This document shows, one piece after another, positions 1 to 8,721 of a stretch of 64,000 nt of DNA (within the stretch, counting starts at the first letter, position 1; each line of letters starts with the position of its first letter). The notes under the pieces are model-generated. The model ran no database searches, was not told the DNA's origin, and saw only the letters and a list, made by a program, of their open reading frames with translations. The stretch comes from Paenibacillus farraposensis (GTDB taxonomy: Bacteria; Bacillota; Bacilli; Paenibacillales; Paenibacillaceae), in assembly GCF_020736845.1 (NCBI RefSeq), contig NZ_JAFFQR010000063.1, forward strand, positions 107,228 through 171,227, read 5' to 3'. The position numbers were made by a program, and so were the translations under genes.

Positions 1-981
1 CTTTTGCATTTTTTGCAGCAGGTCTTCCAGCTTGCCCGTCATGTCGGCATATTTGGTAGAGCTACCAACGAAAACGGCATCCGCTGAGGCAATACTATTC
101 AAAATCTCCGTTTCATCTGCCTTATCTACGTCCCACAGCTCCACCTTGATTTGGTTTTCCAAAAAGCACTCTTTCAGGATGTTTGCCATTTTCTTAGTAT
201 TATTTTTTAAGGTGGCATAAACAATCGCTACTTTTTTACCATCCTTGGTTTCGGTGCTCATAGATGCGTACAAATCAATGAATTTGGCAATGTCATGCCG
301 AATCGCGAAGCCATGGGAAGGAGCAATCATTTCGATATCCAGATCAGAAACAGCTTCGATTAATGTACGCACATATCTGCGATGTGGATGAATAATAGCC
401 TGATAGTATCCGATAAAGTCCTCGGTGATATCAAAACCGGCTTCATCGGCAAATAGATGCTCTACAGCCACGTGTGTGCTGAAAATATCGCACGGGAACA
501 AGATTTTGTCTTCCACGCAATACGTAATCATGGTTTCTTCCGTATGGAGGTAAGGTGTTTCCTTAAACAGCAGTGTCTTGCCTCCAATATCGAGTTGATC
601 CCCGTCCCGGATCACCAGAAAATTGCGATGTTGAAGCTTGTACATTTGCTGAATTTCCGGAACGGCAATCTCCGTGCAGACAATCGTAGCGTTCGTTGCC
701 TTGGCAGCAAGTGCCGCCAATCCGCCTGAGTGATCCGGTTCCGTGTGATTGACGATAATATATTGAATGTCCAGCGGATCGATCAATTCGGCTACAGCCT
801 CTGCAAATTCTCTGCCGAACGCCATATCTACGGTATCCACAACGGTAGGTTTTCCAGTTTTCAGCAGATATGCATTATATGTTGTACCCTTTGATAGTAG
901 AAGACGATGAAAGGGGACCTCACGATTATCAATTTTTCCTACCCAATAAATATCCTTTGCCAGTTGGAATCCTGGTTTCAT
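1..981 (-). CDS. A-type flavoprotein (flavo-diiron protein), 3' end outside window
   Basis: The 327 codons in view run in frame to the left edge with no stop, so the C-terminus is missing. The N-terminal two thirds is a metallo-beta-lactamase-like diiron domain: the ligand motif NHTEPDHSGG is present, followed by the later ligands in YLHTEE, FPCDIFSTH and APSHG. After about residue 250 a flavodoxin domain begins (VAIVYATLKNNTKKMA, the FMN phosphate loop region). The family reduces O2 to water or NO to N2O in the cytoplasm and protects anaerobic or microaerobic metabolism. The ATG at 981 has a strong GTAGGAGG site upstream. An FNR-type box and a -10 element sit upstream at the spacing of an activated promoter, which suggests induction under oxygen limitation. 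Whether the preferred substrate is O2 or NO cannot be told from the sequence. Confidence 0.93.
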   Translation of the reverse strand, partial: MKPGFQLAKDIYWVGKIDNREVPFHRLLLSKGTTYNAYLLKTGKPTVVDTVDMAFGREFAEAVAELIDPLDIQYIIVNHTEPDHSGGLAALAAKATNATIVCTEIAVPEIQQMYKLQHRNFLVIRDGDQLDIGGKTLLFKETPYLHTEETMITYCVEDKILFPCDIFSTHVAVEHLFADEAGFDITEDFIGYYQAIIHPHRRYVRTLIEAVSDLDIEMIAPSHGFAIRHDIAKFIDLYASMSTETKDGKKVAIVYATLKNNTKKMANILKECFLENQIKVELWDVDKADETEILNSIASADAVFVGSSTKYADMTGKLEDLLQKMQK

Positions 982-1024
982 AGAAACAACCTCCTACTCG
1001 TTTTTGTTTGTCTAGCACAATTCG

Positions 1025-1066
1025 ATTCTAGTTGGATGTAACGATGAAAAAGTTGATTGAAATCAA
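1025..1066 (-). promoter_or_regulatory. FNR-type box plus -10 for the flavo-diiron gene
   Basis: TTGATTGAAATCAA at 1053-1066 fits the classical FNR consensus TTGAT-N4-ATCAA exactly. On the minus strand TAGAAT at 1030-1025 is a good -10 and predicts transcription from about 1018, 37 nt before the ATG. The box centre (1059.5) is then at -41.5, the standard position for class II activation by Crp/Fnr proteins. No -35 hexamer is needed in that arrangement. Confidence 0.68.
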
Positions 1067-1108
1067 ATTTTTGAATTTTTAAAAGCATTTTTGACTTAAA
1101 TTTATATT

Positions 1109-1150
1109 AGTGATTGCAATCACAAGACGAGCGAAAAAATTCAATACAAT
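1109..1150 (+). promoter_or_regulatory. Crp/Fnr-type box plus -10 for the cupin gene
   Basis: AGTGATTGCAATCACA at 1109-1124 contains a perfect 14-bp palindrome and fits the Bacillus Fnr/Crp pattern TGTGA-N6-TCACA at 9 of 10 positions. TACAAT at 1145-1150 is a good -10, predicting a start near 1157. The box centre (1116.5) is then about -41 from that start, again a class II activator position, this time for the rightward cupin gene. Confidence 0.62.
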
Positions 1151-1242
1151 AAGGTCATATCGATTGAAAAGCCTGAGAGCAGCATGCCAGGTACCCAATC
1201 CATCATAAGCAAATCTAATTTCAAACAGGAGCGTGAACCTAT

Positions 1243-1584
1243 ATGAGAATATCAAACCTTACTCAATTTCAGGAATATAAAGAAGCTGCGTTTACAAAAC
1301 GAATTGTGCATAAGGAAGCCGACAATGTGATCTTTGTCCTCAACTTCACCCCGAATGCCGAGCTGCCAACACATAATCATCCAGGAGCAAATGTATATTT
1401 GCTTGTTCTAGAAGGGAACGGTATGGTAACTGTGAATGGTGAAGAAACGGCAGTTGCTCAAGGGGATATAATTCATATTACAGGAGATGAACAGTTTTCC
1501 TACCGCGGTGGTGCAGAGGGGAATTCCAGCCTGCATGTGGTGCTGACCAAAACGCCAAGTGAAAAATATGCACAAAATATATAA
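1243..1584 (+). CDS. Small single-domain cupin protein
   Basis: This 113-residue protein is about one cupin barrel long. The metal-binding cupin motif 1 is visible as THNHPGANVYLLVLEGNG (His44, His46, Glu57 region) and motif 2 as QGDIIHITGDEQFSY with a histidine near residue 78. Such small cupins bind a metal ion and may act as sensors, isomerases or dioxygenases; the specific reaction cannot be read here. It is divergent from the flavo-diiron gene and has its own FNR-type promoter, so a role in low-oxygen or nitrosative/oxidative conditions is inferred. AGGAG lies about 10 nt before the ATG. A strong terminator follows after about 120 bp. Confidence 0.85.
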   Translation: MRISNLTQFQEYKEAAFTKRIVHKEADNVIFVLNFTPNAELPTHNHPGANVYLLVLEGNGMVTVNGEETAVAQGDIIHITGDEQFSYRGGAEGNSSLHVVLTKTPSEKYAQNI

Positions 1585-1708
1585 AAGAGAGCACAATGGG
1601 AACAGCTGCTGAAAGAGGAAGGATTCAAGATCGGTCAGTATCATCGCTGAGCGATAGTCTGAGGTCCCCAGAAGGAGAGACATGAAGATTTTTGGGCCAA
1701 GCAATGAA

Positions 1709-1745
1709 GGAGACGAAACCCCAGACGGGGATTCGTCTCCTTTTG
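1709..1745 (+). terminator. Rho-independent terminator downstream of cupin gene
   Basis: The arms GGAGACGAAACCCC and CGGGGATTCGTCTCC form a long GC-rich stem around a 3-nt loop, followed by TTTTG. It closes the cupin transcript. Between 1745 and 2100 no gene is supported. Confidence 0.75.
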
Positions 1746-2104
1746 TACATTTGGTGCGAGATGTCAGACAGAATTTATATTTGCAGATTTTAGTCTTGAT
1801 TATAGATTCTGTACAGGAATACGGCAGCCTCGGCACGAGTCGTTGGTGCTTTCGGGGCTATTTTTCAGTTTGCACCCGTAATAAGTCCTTCCTGAACCTT
1901 CAACAATTTTGTTCCCTCCTGAAAATAGATTAGTATAGTGAAAAAGAGATCCAGCAGACCTACTGATGTGCATCAGAGGTTAATCTTGTTGTGGAGGCCT
2001 TGAGGATAGGCAGTTCTTAAGAGGTTATTGAAGTCTATGAATCGGGAAAATGATAGGAAAAGAAGTTTACACCGCGGAATACGCCATGAAGCCACCGTCT
2101 TCCG

Positions 2105-2295
2105 ACGACCTTATGGTGAAACTCCGCCTGTACAATCTACTCTCGAAGTGTCACAATACGTTCCAAAGGCCATTCTTCTCCGGCTGGAATATCGTGTAGC
2201 GCCTATACGATTCCTTCGACTCCCGGAATTTGCCGGATTTGTTTCAGTGTTACCGTATCGTTTCCTTCACCAAACCAACGAAGTACCATGCGCAT
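2105..2295 (-). pseudogene. uxuA: uxuA (mannonate dehydratase) N-terminal relic
   Basis: Read on the minus strand from the ATG at 2295, the translation starts MRMVLRWFGEGNDTVTL, continues KQIRQIPGVEGIV, a TAG stop, ALHDIPAGEEWPLERIV, then another TAG after VTLRE. This matches the N-terminus of mannonate dehydratase (the RWYG, VTL...IRQIPGV.GIV.ALH.IP.GE.WP pattern of UxuA). The first stop is at a position that is tryptophan in Bacillus UxuA, so TGG to TAG is likely. Similarity is lost after about 65 codons. UxuA makes 2-keto-3-deoxygluconate, which feeds kdgK, found elsewhere in this window. This copy cannot work. Confidence 0.75.
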
Positions 2296-2438
2296 GCTTT
2301 GCATCGCCCCATTCGTCATATGATAGGTGTAACGGCAATTTCCAATTCCTATGCTTTCACATTACCATGTTGCTGGAGTTACTTGGAATAGTTAACCCAA
2401 ATAAAAATGACGTTTACATCGAAAGGAGGAGGCAGGTT

Positions 2439-4070
2439 ATGAAGCGGCATCGAGCCATTGTGGTGGATGATGAAATATTCACCCGCAAAGGACTGCTTCA
2501 GCTCATGGATTGGGAAGCCTGCGGCTTTGAAATCGTGGGAGAAGCTGATAACGGTGAGGATGCGCTGGAATTGATCGCCCGTGTCCACCCGGACCTGGTC
2601 ATTACCGACATTCGTATGCCTGTACTGGACGGATTGGAGCTGATCCGATCTGTGCTTGAGCGGAGTACAGAACACCCTGCGTTTATTATCCTGAGCGGCT
2701 ACAGCGATTTTGCTTATGCGCAGCAGGCTCTCCGCTACGGGGTTCATGATTTTATACTCAAGCCAATTGATGAGAGTGACTTTACGGCTGTGCTGCGCAG
2801 ACTGAGTGAAAGGCTCCATCGCGAGCAGCAAAATGCACAGCTATACCACAACCACCGTACCAGCGGACTGCTGGAGGCACTGATGATGAACAAAGCAGAG
2901 GATACGGTGGTAGCCCGCTGGGAACAGCAGCTTCGGCTTGGGGAAGTTGCACATATGTACTATGTACTTGTCGAGCTGAATGACCAACATCCTTGGCGTA
3001 CCGGGGACGATAGCGCTCTGCTGCCGCTTTTCCAGTTCAGACAGCTTACCGAGCAAGCGCTCCATCGTTTAGTGGACGGCAAGCATCCTCTCTATGTCCA
3101 TGAGCACCGCAACCGGATTGGACTTATCATACCTGACCACTTTTTGAACTGCTATGAAGCCAAGATAGAAATGTTTATGAAAGCGCTACAACAAGAATTA
3201 GAAAGGGCTATGCCACTAAAAGATCGGGAGGCAAGCCGGGTCTTCCTTTACGCCGGAAGCCCTGTAAATCGTCTGCAGGATATCCATCAGTCCTATGCCT
3301 GCGCCAAGGAAGCAGTGCTCCACAAATACATTCATGATGATAGCGGTATTGTGGTATATGAGGAGGGGCAAATGCCAGCGCTCCACTATAGAACCATCTG
3401 TCAGGACTTGCTGGACCGCTTGCTGGAGCAAGTGGAGGAACTGCGGCTGGAAGAGCTGCTTACGACTGTGGATGATCTGTTTCGCAGCTTCCGAGAGGAG
3501 TGTTATGCCCCTGAGGCTATGAAAATGAGCCTGCATCAATGCGTGCTCAGTATGGTGCGGGTCATTCAAAACATGCAGGGAAATGAGCGCTCGCTTCAGT
3601 CATTGGAGTCGATGATGAACTGGCAGGATATGAACCTGTCACTGGGTGAACTGCAGCGGCTGTTTACAGCTTTTGCCGAGGAAAGCGGGAAATATATCAG
3701 AGCTCTGCGCAAGGATTGCCAGCAGGGAGGCATTCAGCACATTCGCACCTATATTGAGCAGCATGCTGCCGAAAATATAAGTCTCAAAGGGATTGCGGCC
3801 CGCTTTTACATGAATCCGGTTTACCTTGGTCAATTATTCAGAAAAACGTACGGTGTATACTTTAACGAATTTCTGCTGAAATTACGCGTTCAGGAGGCTA
3901 AGCGTCTATTACGGCAGACGGATTTACGCATTTACGAAATTGCCGAGCGCGTGGGCTTTGGCAGTTCCGATTATTTTGTCACCCAGTTTGAAAAGATGGT
4001 GCATGCTACACCAACCGAATACCGTAACAGCTTGAACGCCGCAGACAAGACGGAGAGGGCTGGACAATGA
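2439..4070 (+). CDS. YesN/AraC-type response regulator
   Basis: 543 residues. Residues 1-120 form a receiver domain (IVVDDE, phospho-acceptor Asp57 in ITDIRMP, Thr/Ser in ILSGYSD, Lys in ILKPI). A helical linker follows, and the last ~100 residues are an AraC-type double helix-turn-helix (ISLKGIAARFYMNPVYLGQLF; IYEIAERVGFGSSDYFVTQF). The start at 2439 is chosen because it is preceded by GAAAGGAGGAGG and aligns with the receiver's first strand; the open frame extends 137 codons upstream, but that part is antisense to a uxuA relic. Its stop overlaps the kinase start (ATGA), so the two are translationally coupled. The family usually controls carbohydrate uptake or hydrolase genes on an extracellular signal. 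No adjacent target operon is evident. Confidence 0.93.
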   Translation: MKRHRAIVVDDEIFTRKGLLQLMDWEACGFEIVGEADNGEDALELIARVHPDLVITDIRMPVLDGLELIRSVLERSTEHPAFIILSGYSDFAYAQQALRYGVHDFILKPIDESDFTAVLRRLSERLHREQQNAQLYHNHRTSGLLEALMMNKAEDTVVARWEQQLRLGEVAHMYYVLVELNDQHPWRTGDDSALLPLFQFRQLTEQALHRLVDGKHPLYVHEHRNRIGLIIPDHFLNCYEAKIEMFMKALQQELERAMPLKDREASRVFLYAGSPVNRLQDIHQSYACAKEAVLHKYIHDDSGIVVYEEGQMPALHYRTICQDLLDRLLEQVEELRLEELLTTVDDLFRSFREECYAPEAMKMSLHQCVLSMVRVIQNMQGNERSLQSLESMMNWQDMNLSLGELQRLFTAFAEESGKYIRALRKDCQQGGIQHIRTYIEQHAAENISLKGIAARFYMNPVYLGQLFRKTYGVYFNEFLLKLRVQEAKRLLRQTDLRIYEIAERVGFGSSDYFVTQFEKMVHATPTEYRNSLNAADKTERAGQ

Positions 4071-5830
4071 GGATGCTGCGTACAACGCTTGATCATGTCC
4101 GGCTGCGGGATAAAATGCTGCTGCTTTATTTTCTCTGCGTGTTTATCCCCGTAGTGTTGACCAATCTTATCTTTTATCACGTCACCTCGCAAAATGTAAA
4201 GGAACAGCGTATGCAGGATATCTCGCGGGCGCTGGAGCAGATTAAAATCGAATTTTACCGTGAGTTTGAAGATGCGATGGAAATCTCGTCTATCTTATAC
4301 ATCGATCATCAGCTCAATGAGCTGTTGGAGCTAGCCTATCCTCACCCCGCTGATTATATTGCCGCCTATGATTCTTATTTACGTCATATGTTGAACAATA
4401 CTTATAGTCCTGTATACCATTCTGTGGGCGGAATTACGATCTACACAGACAATCCGACGCTGCTGAATTCCGGGGGAATCAACTTAATCGATGAGCGGGT
4501 TAAAAGCTTGCCCTGGTATAGCAAAATCCCGCCCGGACGGCAGTCCAAGCCTATATTTGTACGTACCGGCGACGGTACGGGTGAGCAGCAGCATCCCTTT
4601 AGCCTGATTCGCCGGATGAATTATTTTTATTCTCAAAATGGCCATGAGAAAATACTGAAAATAGAGCTGCGAATGTCATCCATTCGAGAGATTTTCCATA
4701 ATCTGAATTTGCAGGGTAGTCTCTTTTTGCTCAACGAACGGGGGGAAATCGAGTATACGACCGATCCCAAGGTGGATACAAATGCCAAGGCTGTGGCTTA
4801 TAATGAGCTTCAATTGCCCAAGGACACCATAGAATTCAAGACCAATTATGTACTGATGAATAGCTTGAACGGCTGGAGCATTGTGGCTGCGATGCCGGAA
4901 GATGAAGTGCTGTATGAAATGCAGACCTCCCGTAATTTTGTTCTGCTGTTAACCTGTGCGAATATGCTGCTGCCTACCTTGATCATTATCTGGATTACAC
5001 GTTCGCTGAACGTGCGGATTCATCGTATTCTCAAGCACATGAAAAAGGTGAAAAATCAGCGTTTTGAGCTGATTCCCGGTACGGTATCGCGCGATGAAAT
5101 CGGGCAATTAACAGGCGAATTCAACCGGATGACATTAAAAATCAAGCGTCTGATCAATGATGTTTATGTAGCCGACATTCAGCGAAAAAATGTGGAGATT
5201 CAGCGCAGGCATGCCCAGCTTAATGCACTTCACAGCCAGATTAATCCGCATTTTCTGTTCAATGCGCTGGAAACGATACGTATGCGAAGCCTGATGAAGC
5301 GTGAGGACGAAACAGCCCACATTATTCATAACATGGCGCGGATTTTCCGCAATTCGCTGGTGTGGAACAAAGATCGAGTCACGTTACGAGAGGAGCTGGA
5401 GCTGATCAGCTGCTTTCTGGAAATCCAGCAATACCGCTTTGGTGAGCGAATCGGGCACGAAGTGCAGGCACAACCCGAAGACCTGGACTATTTGCTTCCC
5501 AAAATGGTTGTGCTAACGCTGGTTGAAAATGCAAGCATACACGGTATTGAGCCGTTAAAGCACGGAGGACGCATTGAGATTCATTTTGAGCTTCGGGCGG
5601 GGCGCCTGATTTTAACGGTAAGGGATAATGGAGTCGGCATGTCGGTAAAGCAGGTACAACGGCTGTACAATTACATGCAAAGGCAGGAGGAAATGGGCGA
5701 GCGTATCGGCTTGCAGAATGTTATCTACCGCCTGAAGCTTTATTATGGAAGCCGCTTTGAGCTTAATATACGCAGTGCGCTCGGTGAGGGAACAGAGATT
5801 CGTATCATGATTCCGGCGGATCGGGAATGA
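4067..5830 (+). CDS. YesM-type sensor histidine kinase
   Basis: 587 residues. A membrane segment at about 20-42, a ~250-residue extracellular sensor region, a second membrane segment at about 288-311, a HAMP linker (about 312-365), a His_kinase domain with HSQINPHFLFNALETIRM (the phospho-acceptor His is in the NPHFLFN motif, about residue 394), then an HATPase domain with LVENASIHGIEP and DNGVGM. It should phosphorylate the response regulator encoded just upstream, with which it overlaps by 4 bp. This LytS/YesM class senses extracellular sugars or the state of a sugar importer. The ligand cannot be inferred from this sequence. Confidence 0.94.
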   Translation: MRMLRTTLDHVRLRDKMLLLYFLCVFIPVVLTNLIFYHVTSQNVKEQRMQDISRALEQIKIEFYREFEDAMEISSILYIDHQLNELLELAYPHPADYIAAYDSYLRHMLNNTYSPVYHSVGGITIYTDNPTLLNSGGINLIDERVKSLPWYSKIPPGRQSKPIFVRTGDGTGEQQHPFSLIRRMNYFYSQNGHEKILKIELRMSSIREIFHNLNLQGSLFLLNERGEIEYTTDPKVDTNAKAVAYNELQLPKDTIEFKTNYVLMNSLNGWSIVAAMPEDEVLYEMQTSRNFVLLLTCANMLLPTLIIIWITRSLNVRIHRILKHMKKVKNQRFELIPGTVSRDEIGQLTGEFNRMTLKIKRLINDVYVADIQRKNVEIQRRHAQLNALHSQINPHFLFNALETIRMRSLMKREDETAHIIHNMARIFRNSLVWNKDRVTLREELELISCFLEIQQYRFGERIGHEVQAQPEDLDYLLPKMVVLTLVENASIHGIEPLKHGGRIEIHFELRAGRLILTVRDNGVGMSVKQVQRLYNYMQRQEEMGERIGLQNVIYRLKLYYGSRFELNIRSALGEGTEIRIMIPADRE

Positions 5831-5865
5831 GTGACTGAAGCGGCAAGAAAAGCCAAACTTCATAG

Positions 5866-5967
5866 CAATCCACTCACATACTTGTCTAAATATGTATTCT
5901 TCTTTTTTGGGAATTTCATGTAGATATTGATATGTAATCTATTATTATTCGATAGGAGGAATAATCT
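5866..5967 (+). repeat. Leader repeat copy A
   Basis: The stretch AATCCACTCACATACTTG and what follows (TAAATATGTAT, TTTTTTGG, ATTTCATGTA, TTGATATGT, GATAGGAGGA) recurs in the same order at 9415-9645. Here it forms the upstream region and ribosome binding site of the secreted protein at 5968. The conserved part probably carries the promoter. Confidence 0.6.
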
Positions 5968-6480
5968 TTGAAGAAAAAACACATTATTGCATCAGCCTTA
6001 TCTTTAGGTTTACTAGGAGGGGCTATTGCCGTGCCGCATGCGATCTTTGCGGATTCAGATGCTGTAACTGATTCTGCAAATACATCCACTACGGCGACCC
6101 AAGATGCTGGTACAACAACTACTGGTGACCATGTAGTAACTCCTCAAAAGATCGGAAATACTTTTGACAGTAGAGTACAAGGAGGTGCAACTGTCCAAAG
6201 TGCCTTTGAGGTTCCTAGAGGATATGGGCATGTTAAACTTACTCTGAAAAATAACTCTAGTTATCCAGTTAGGGTAAGTGTAACGCACAATGATTCAGGT
6301 AAAGAATACATCTCTGGAACAAGAATCTCACCTGGAAGTTCAATTACTTGGAGAAGTACTGATGAAGGTTACACAGATGGTTTACGTTCGGGAAGCTACA
6401 CCCTTCAATGGCGTAGTGGCAATTATGACGTTAATGCGGAATTCAATGGAGTTGCCGGTTCACAGCCTGGAGACCTCTAA
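5968..6480 (+). CDS. Small secreted protein of unknown function
   Basis: 170 residues starting at TTG, chosen because GATAGGAGGA lies 7 nt upstream and the product begins with a textbook signal peptide (KKKH, then a hydrophobic stretch to about residue 27, PHAIFA-DSD). The mature part starts with a Thr/Ser/Ala-rich linker (to about residue 55) and then a compact beta-rich domain of about 100 residues (VPRGYGHVKLTLKNNSSYPVR..., SITWRS, YTLQWRSGNYDVNAEF). I do not recognise the family. It follows the two-component pair by 137 bp, with a terminator after it, and may be a target of that pair. A decayed gene with the same leader lies near 9640. Confidence 0.8.
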   Translation: MKKKHIIASALSLGLLGGAIAVPHAIFADSDAVTDSANTSTTATQDAGTTTTGDHVVTPQKIGNTFDSRVQGGATVQSAFEVPRGYGHVKLTLKNNSSYPVRVSVTHNDSGKEYISGTRISPGSSITWRSTDEGYTDGLRSGSYTLQWRSGNYDVNAEFNGVAGSQPGDL

Positions 6481-6548
6481 TAGCTTAAGGACAGCGACTA
6501 CTGCCACATATACTTATACTGTGAGATAAAGTGACAGGCGAAACAAGT

Positions 6549-6588
6549 AAAGCTTCAGGCCCCTTCATCTGGTCTGAAGCTTTTTTGT
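6549..6588 (+). terminator. Terminator after the small secreted protein
   Basis: AAGCTTCAGgCC and GGtCTGAAGCTT pair around a short loop and are followed by TTTTTTG. It also lies at the 3' side of the leftward AbrB-like gene. Confidence 0.85.
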
Positions 6589-6653
6589 TTCGTTTATCAA
6601 CTCACTTTGAAGTTTGAGCCCCGAATAGTCCAGGACATTCTGACAGAACCAAC

Positions 6654-7103
6654 CTATAGAAATTTTTTTAGCTGAGATATTCGGCTTTGGGACACACCAA
6701 GCCATTTGGCATAATCGTTTTGCCTGGCTTCTGGATGTTCAAGCATTAGTTTCCGTAGACCTTTAAGTAATTGCAATGTAGACTGATGGACTTTATATTT
6801 TTTATCCGCAGGTACCTTGGAAGCAGCAACAGGAACAGGACTAACACCTATGTTCCCCTTCATGTCGAGTATACATTGCTTACATAATAGAGAGCTTTTG
6901 AAATAGCTTAAATTCTGGATCGAATTGCACAGTTTGCAGGAAGTCCAGTTACTATACTTTCCCAAGCCCATAAAACCTGTTTCAACGTCCGCATAGAACT
7001 CTAAAGGTTCGTTAATTTCAATTCCCATATTGGCCCGGATTTCTATAGGAATAACAATGCGGCCTAACGAATCTAAGGAGCGTGTCATACCTGTTTTCCT
7101 CAA
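6654..7103 (-). CDS. AbrB-like regulator with added zinc-knuckle and helix-turn-helix
   Basis: 149 residues. Residues 1-50 are a SpoVT/AbrB swapped-hairpin DNA-binding domain (MRKTGMTRSLDSLGRIVIPI, matching the AbrB start MKSTGIVRKVDELGRVVIPI). Residues 55-80 carry two Cys-x2-Cys pairs (CKLC, CKQC), probably a zinc site. The C-terminus (DYAKWLGVSQSRISQLKK) looks like a second helix-turn-helix. TTG at 7103 is the start because GGAGAG lies 8 nt upstream and it restores the canonical AbrB N-terminus; the ATG five codons later lacks a site at useful distance. It is much longer than AbrB (about 95 residues). A transition-state role is inferred. A decayed copy of the C-terminal half lies at 23.35-23.48 kb. 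Confidence 0.85.
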   Translation of the reverse strand: MRKTGMTRSLDSLGRIVIPIEIRANMGIEINEPLEFYADVETGFMGLGKYSNWTSCKLCNSIQNLSYFKSSLLCKQCILDMKGNIGVSPVPVAASKVPADKKYKVHQSTLQLLKGLRKLMLEHPEARQNDYAKWLGVSQSRISQLKKFL

Positions 7104-7210
7104 TTGATATCTCTCCTAAATAAGAATTATAGAAAGAAACTCACCTAATTCTTTCAACCTAGATTTTGTGTCCAAAATCTCCAATGTTTCCCTTAAAAAG
7201 TATTTATTGT

Positions 7211-7263
7211 TGTGTTAGAAGATGGTATATTATAAACATACAAAATTTCTATTATATAATAGA
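7211..7263 (+). promoter_or_regulatory. Promoter region and 16-bp operator-like palindrome
   Basis: TCTATTATATAATAGA at 7248-7263 is a perfect palindrome 60 bp before the receptor start. AT-rich -10-like elements (TATATTATAA, 7227-7236) lie just upstream. A palindrome here could be the binding site of the receptor's own helix-turn-helix or of the divergent AbrB-like protein. It is compositionally simple, so chance is possible. Confidence 0.4.
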
Positions 7264-7323
7264 TTTTACAAATCTTATTTCGGATTAAATTTGCACAATT
7301 TTACGTGAAGGGTGGTTTTATTC

Positions 7324-8721
7324 ATGGAAGAAATCACACCTATGATCAGCACAGAAATTAAAAAATACCTTAAACAGAATGACATAACTCTAACCGAGTT
7401 TGGCCACATCATTGATTTGAATGTAGGTACAGTTAGCGGCATCGTATCAGGCAATCGTTCTATATCTGTGAACCAGTTAGATCGCATTACTGCCGGGATG
7501 GGGTTACCACCAGACCATTTCTATGAATTTTATATTGAAGAGTTCATTTTAGAATCACCTCTGAATTGGCGGAAAATAAGCCCTTTTTTATATCGTTGTG
7601 TGGAACTCGGCCGATTGGATTGCATCAAGCGGGTTGTGAGTCTGTTGTTAGATACTTCTGTCTACATCCCTTTACTTTTTGAAGTGGCTGAGGACTTGTT
7701 CTCCAAAGGATACCCGGACGCGGCGGCTTACCTTTATGAAAGTGTGGCTGAGAGTGAAAGAAAGCAGCATTCAGAACGGCTTGCTGTATGCCAGTATCGT
7801 TTGTTCAGCCTCCGGATCGGAAAAGATCAGGCTCGCAATCTCCAAACGGCTGTCAGGTTTGAACCTTTTGTCGATCGTTTGGATGAAATTGAGTAACTGG
7901 ATGCCTTGAAAGACTTGGCCAACGTGTATAGATCATTAAGCATGTGGGATAAGGTCTATAAATTTTCATGTCAAATGCATAAGTTAGGACAGATTCAGTA
8001 TGAATTGGCTTATAATGCTAAAAAAGAAACAGAGTTAAAAGCGCGTTCCGGTCCGCTGTTTGCATACATAGCCTACGCTGAACTGATGTGCGCACATGCT
8101 TGTGATGCGAAAGGAAACCATAAACAGGCATTAGAACATATCCAAGGTTATGCCGATCTAAGTTGGGTAAAAGAGAATGATGATGAATCACTTTATTGGA
8201 AAAACCAATTCCAGCAATGGGCTAAAATTAATACTTACGTGAACAGGCTTATGTCTGGAGATATTAGCGTTCTACCGGATTACGTCGAGTATATATCTGG
8301 CGAAAAACATATTTTTGCTGAACTTTTAAACGTCGTAGAAGTAGCTAATCGGTACGACATCGACATTGATCATATTCTTCAGCGTTTCGAACCCCAGATT
8401 GCAGCTTATCGAGATTTAGAACACACAAATAAATTAGCAGAGCAGCAAGTTATACTCGAAGAAAATGTACGATTCTGGTATAAGCTAGCCAAATATAACC
8501 TACTGAAAGAAAGATACCTGTACGGTTTTAAATGCTTAATAGAAGCTTTGAAAAAATCTGGTATAATTAACCATGCACTACTTATTTCTAATTGTGCAGG
8601 CTTATTTTTCCGTTTCAGTGAATACGCGGATCCTGAAACACAGGCCCAATTTCATTCCGCTTATGAGGAGGTGTGGAGAAAAAATGATCAAGAAGATGGC
8701 TTTAGTTTTGGCTACAACTAG
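7324..8721 (+). pseudogene. AimR/Alo-like quorum-sensing receptor, broken by one TAA
   Basis: The frame 7324-8721 reads as one ~465-residue protein except for a single TAA at 7894-7896. The first part (190 residues) has an N-terminal XRE helix-turn-helix (EIKKYLKQNDITLTEFGHII..TVSGIVSGNRSISVNQLDRI) and the start of a TPR superhelix. After the stop, in the same frame, the TPR part continues for 271 residues and could only restart at TTG 7906. CAA to TAA (Gln) is the simplest explanation. The architecture is that of the RRNPP receptors (PlcR/NprR/AimR), and the overlapping propeptide gene supports this. ATG 7324 is chosen over upstream GTG 7312 for its spacing to GAAGGG. Without readthrough, DNA-binding and peptide-sensing parts are separated. 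Confidence 0.8.

Noticed and set aside
1593..1650. Short reading EQLLKEEGFKIGQYHR then stop after the cupin gene, like part of an IS3 OrfB
   Set aside because: Only 16 residues and no flanking support; chance cannot be excluded.
2028..2438. In-frame extension upstream of the response regulator start
   Set aside because: No ribosome site, no receiver homology, and the DNA is the antisense of a uxuA relic.
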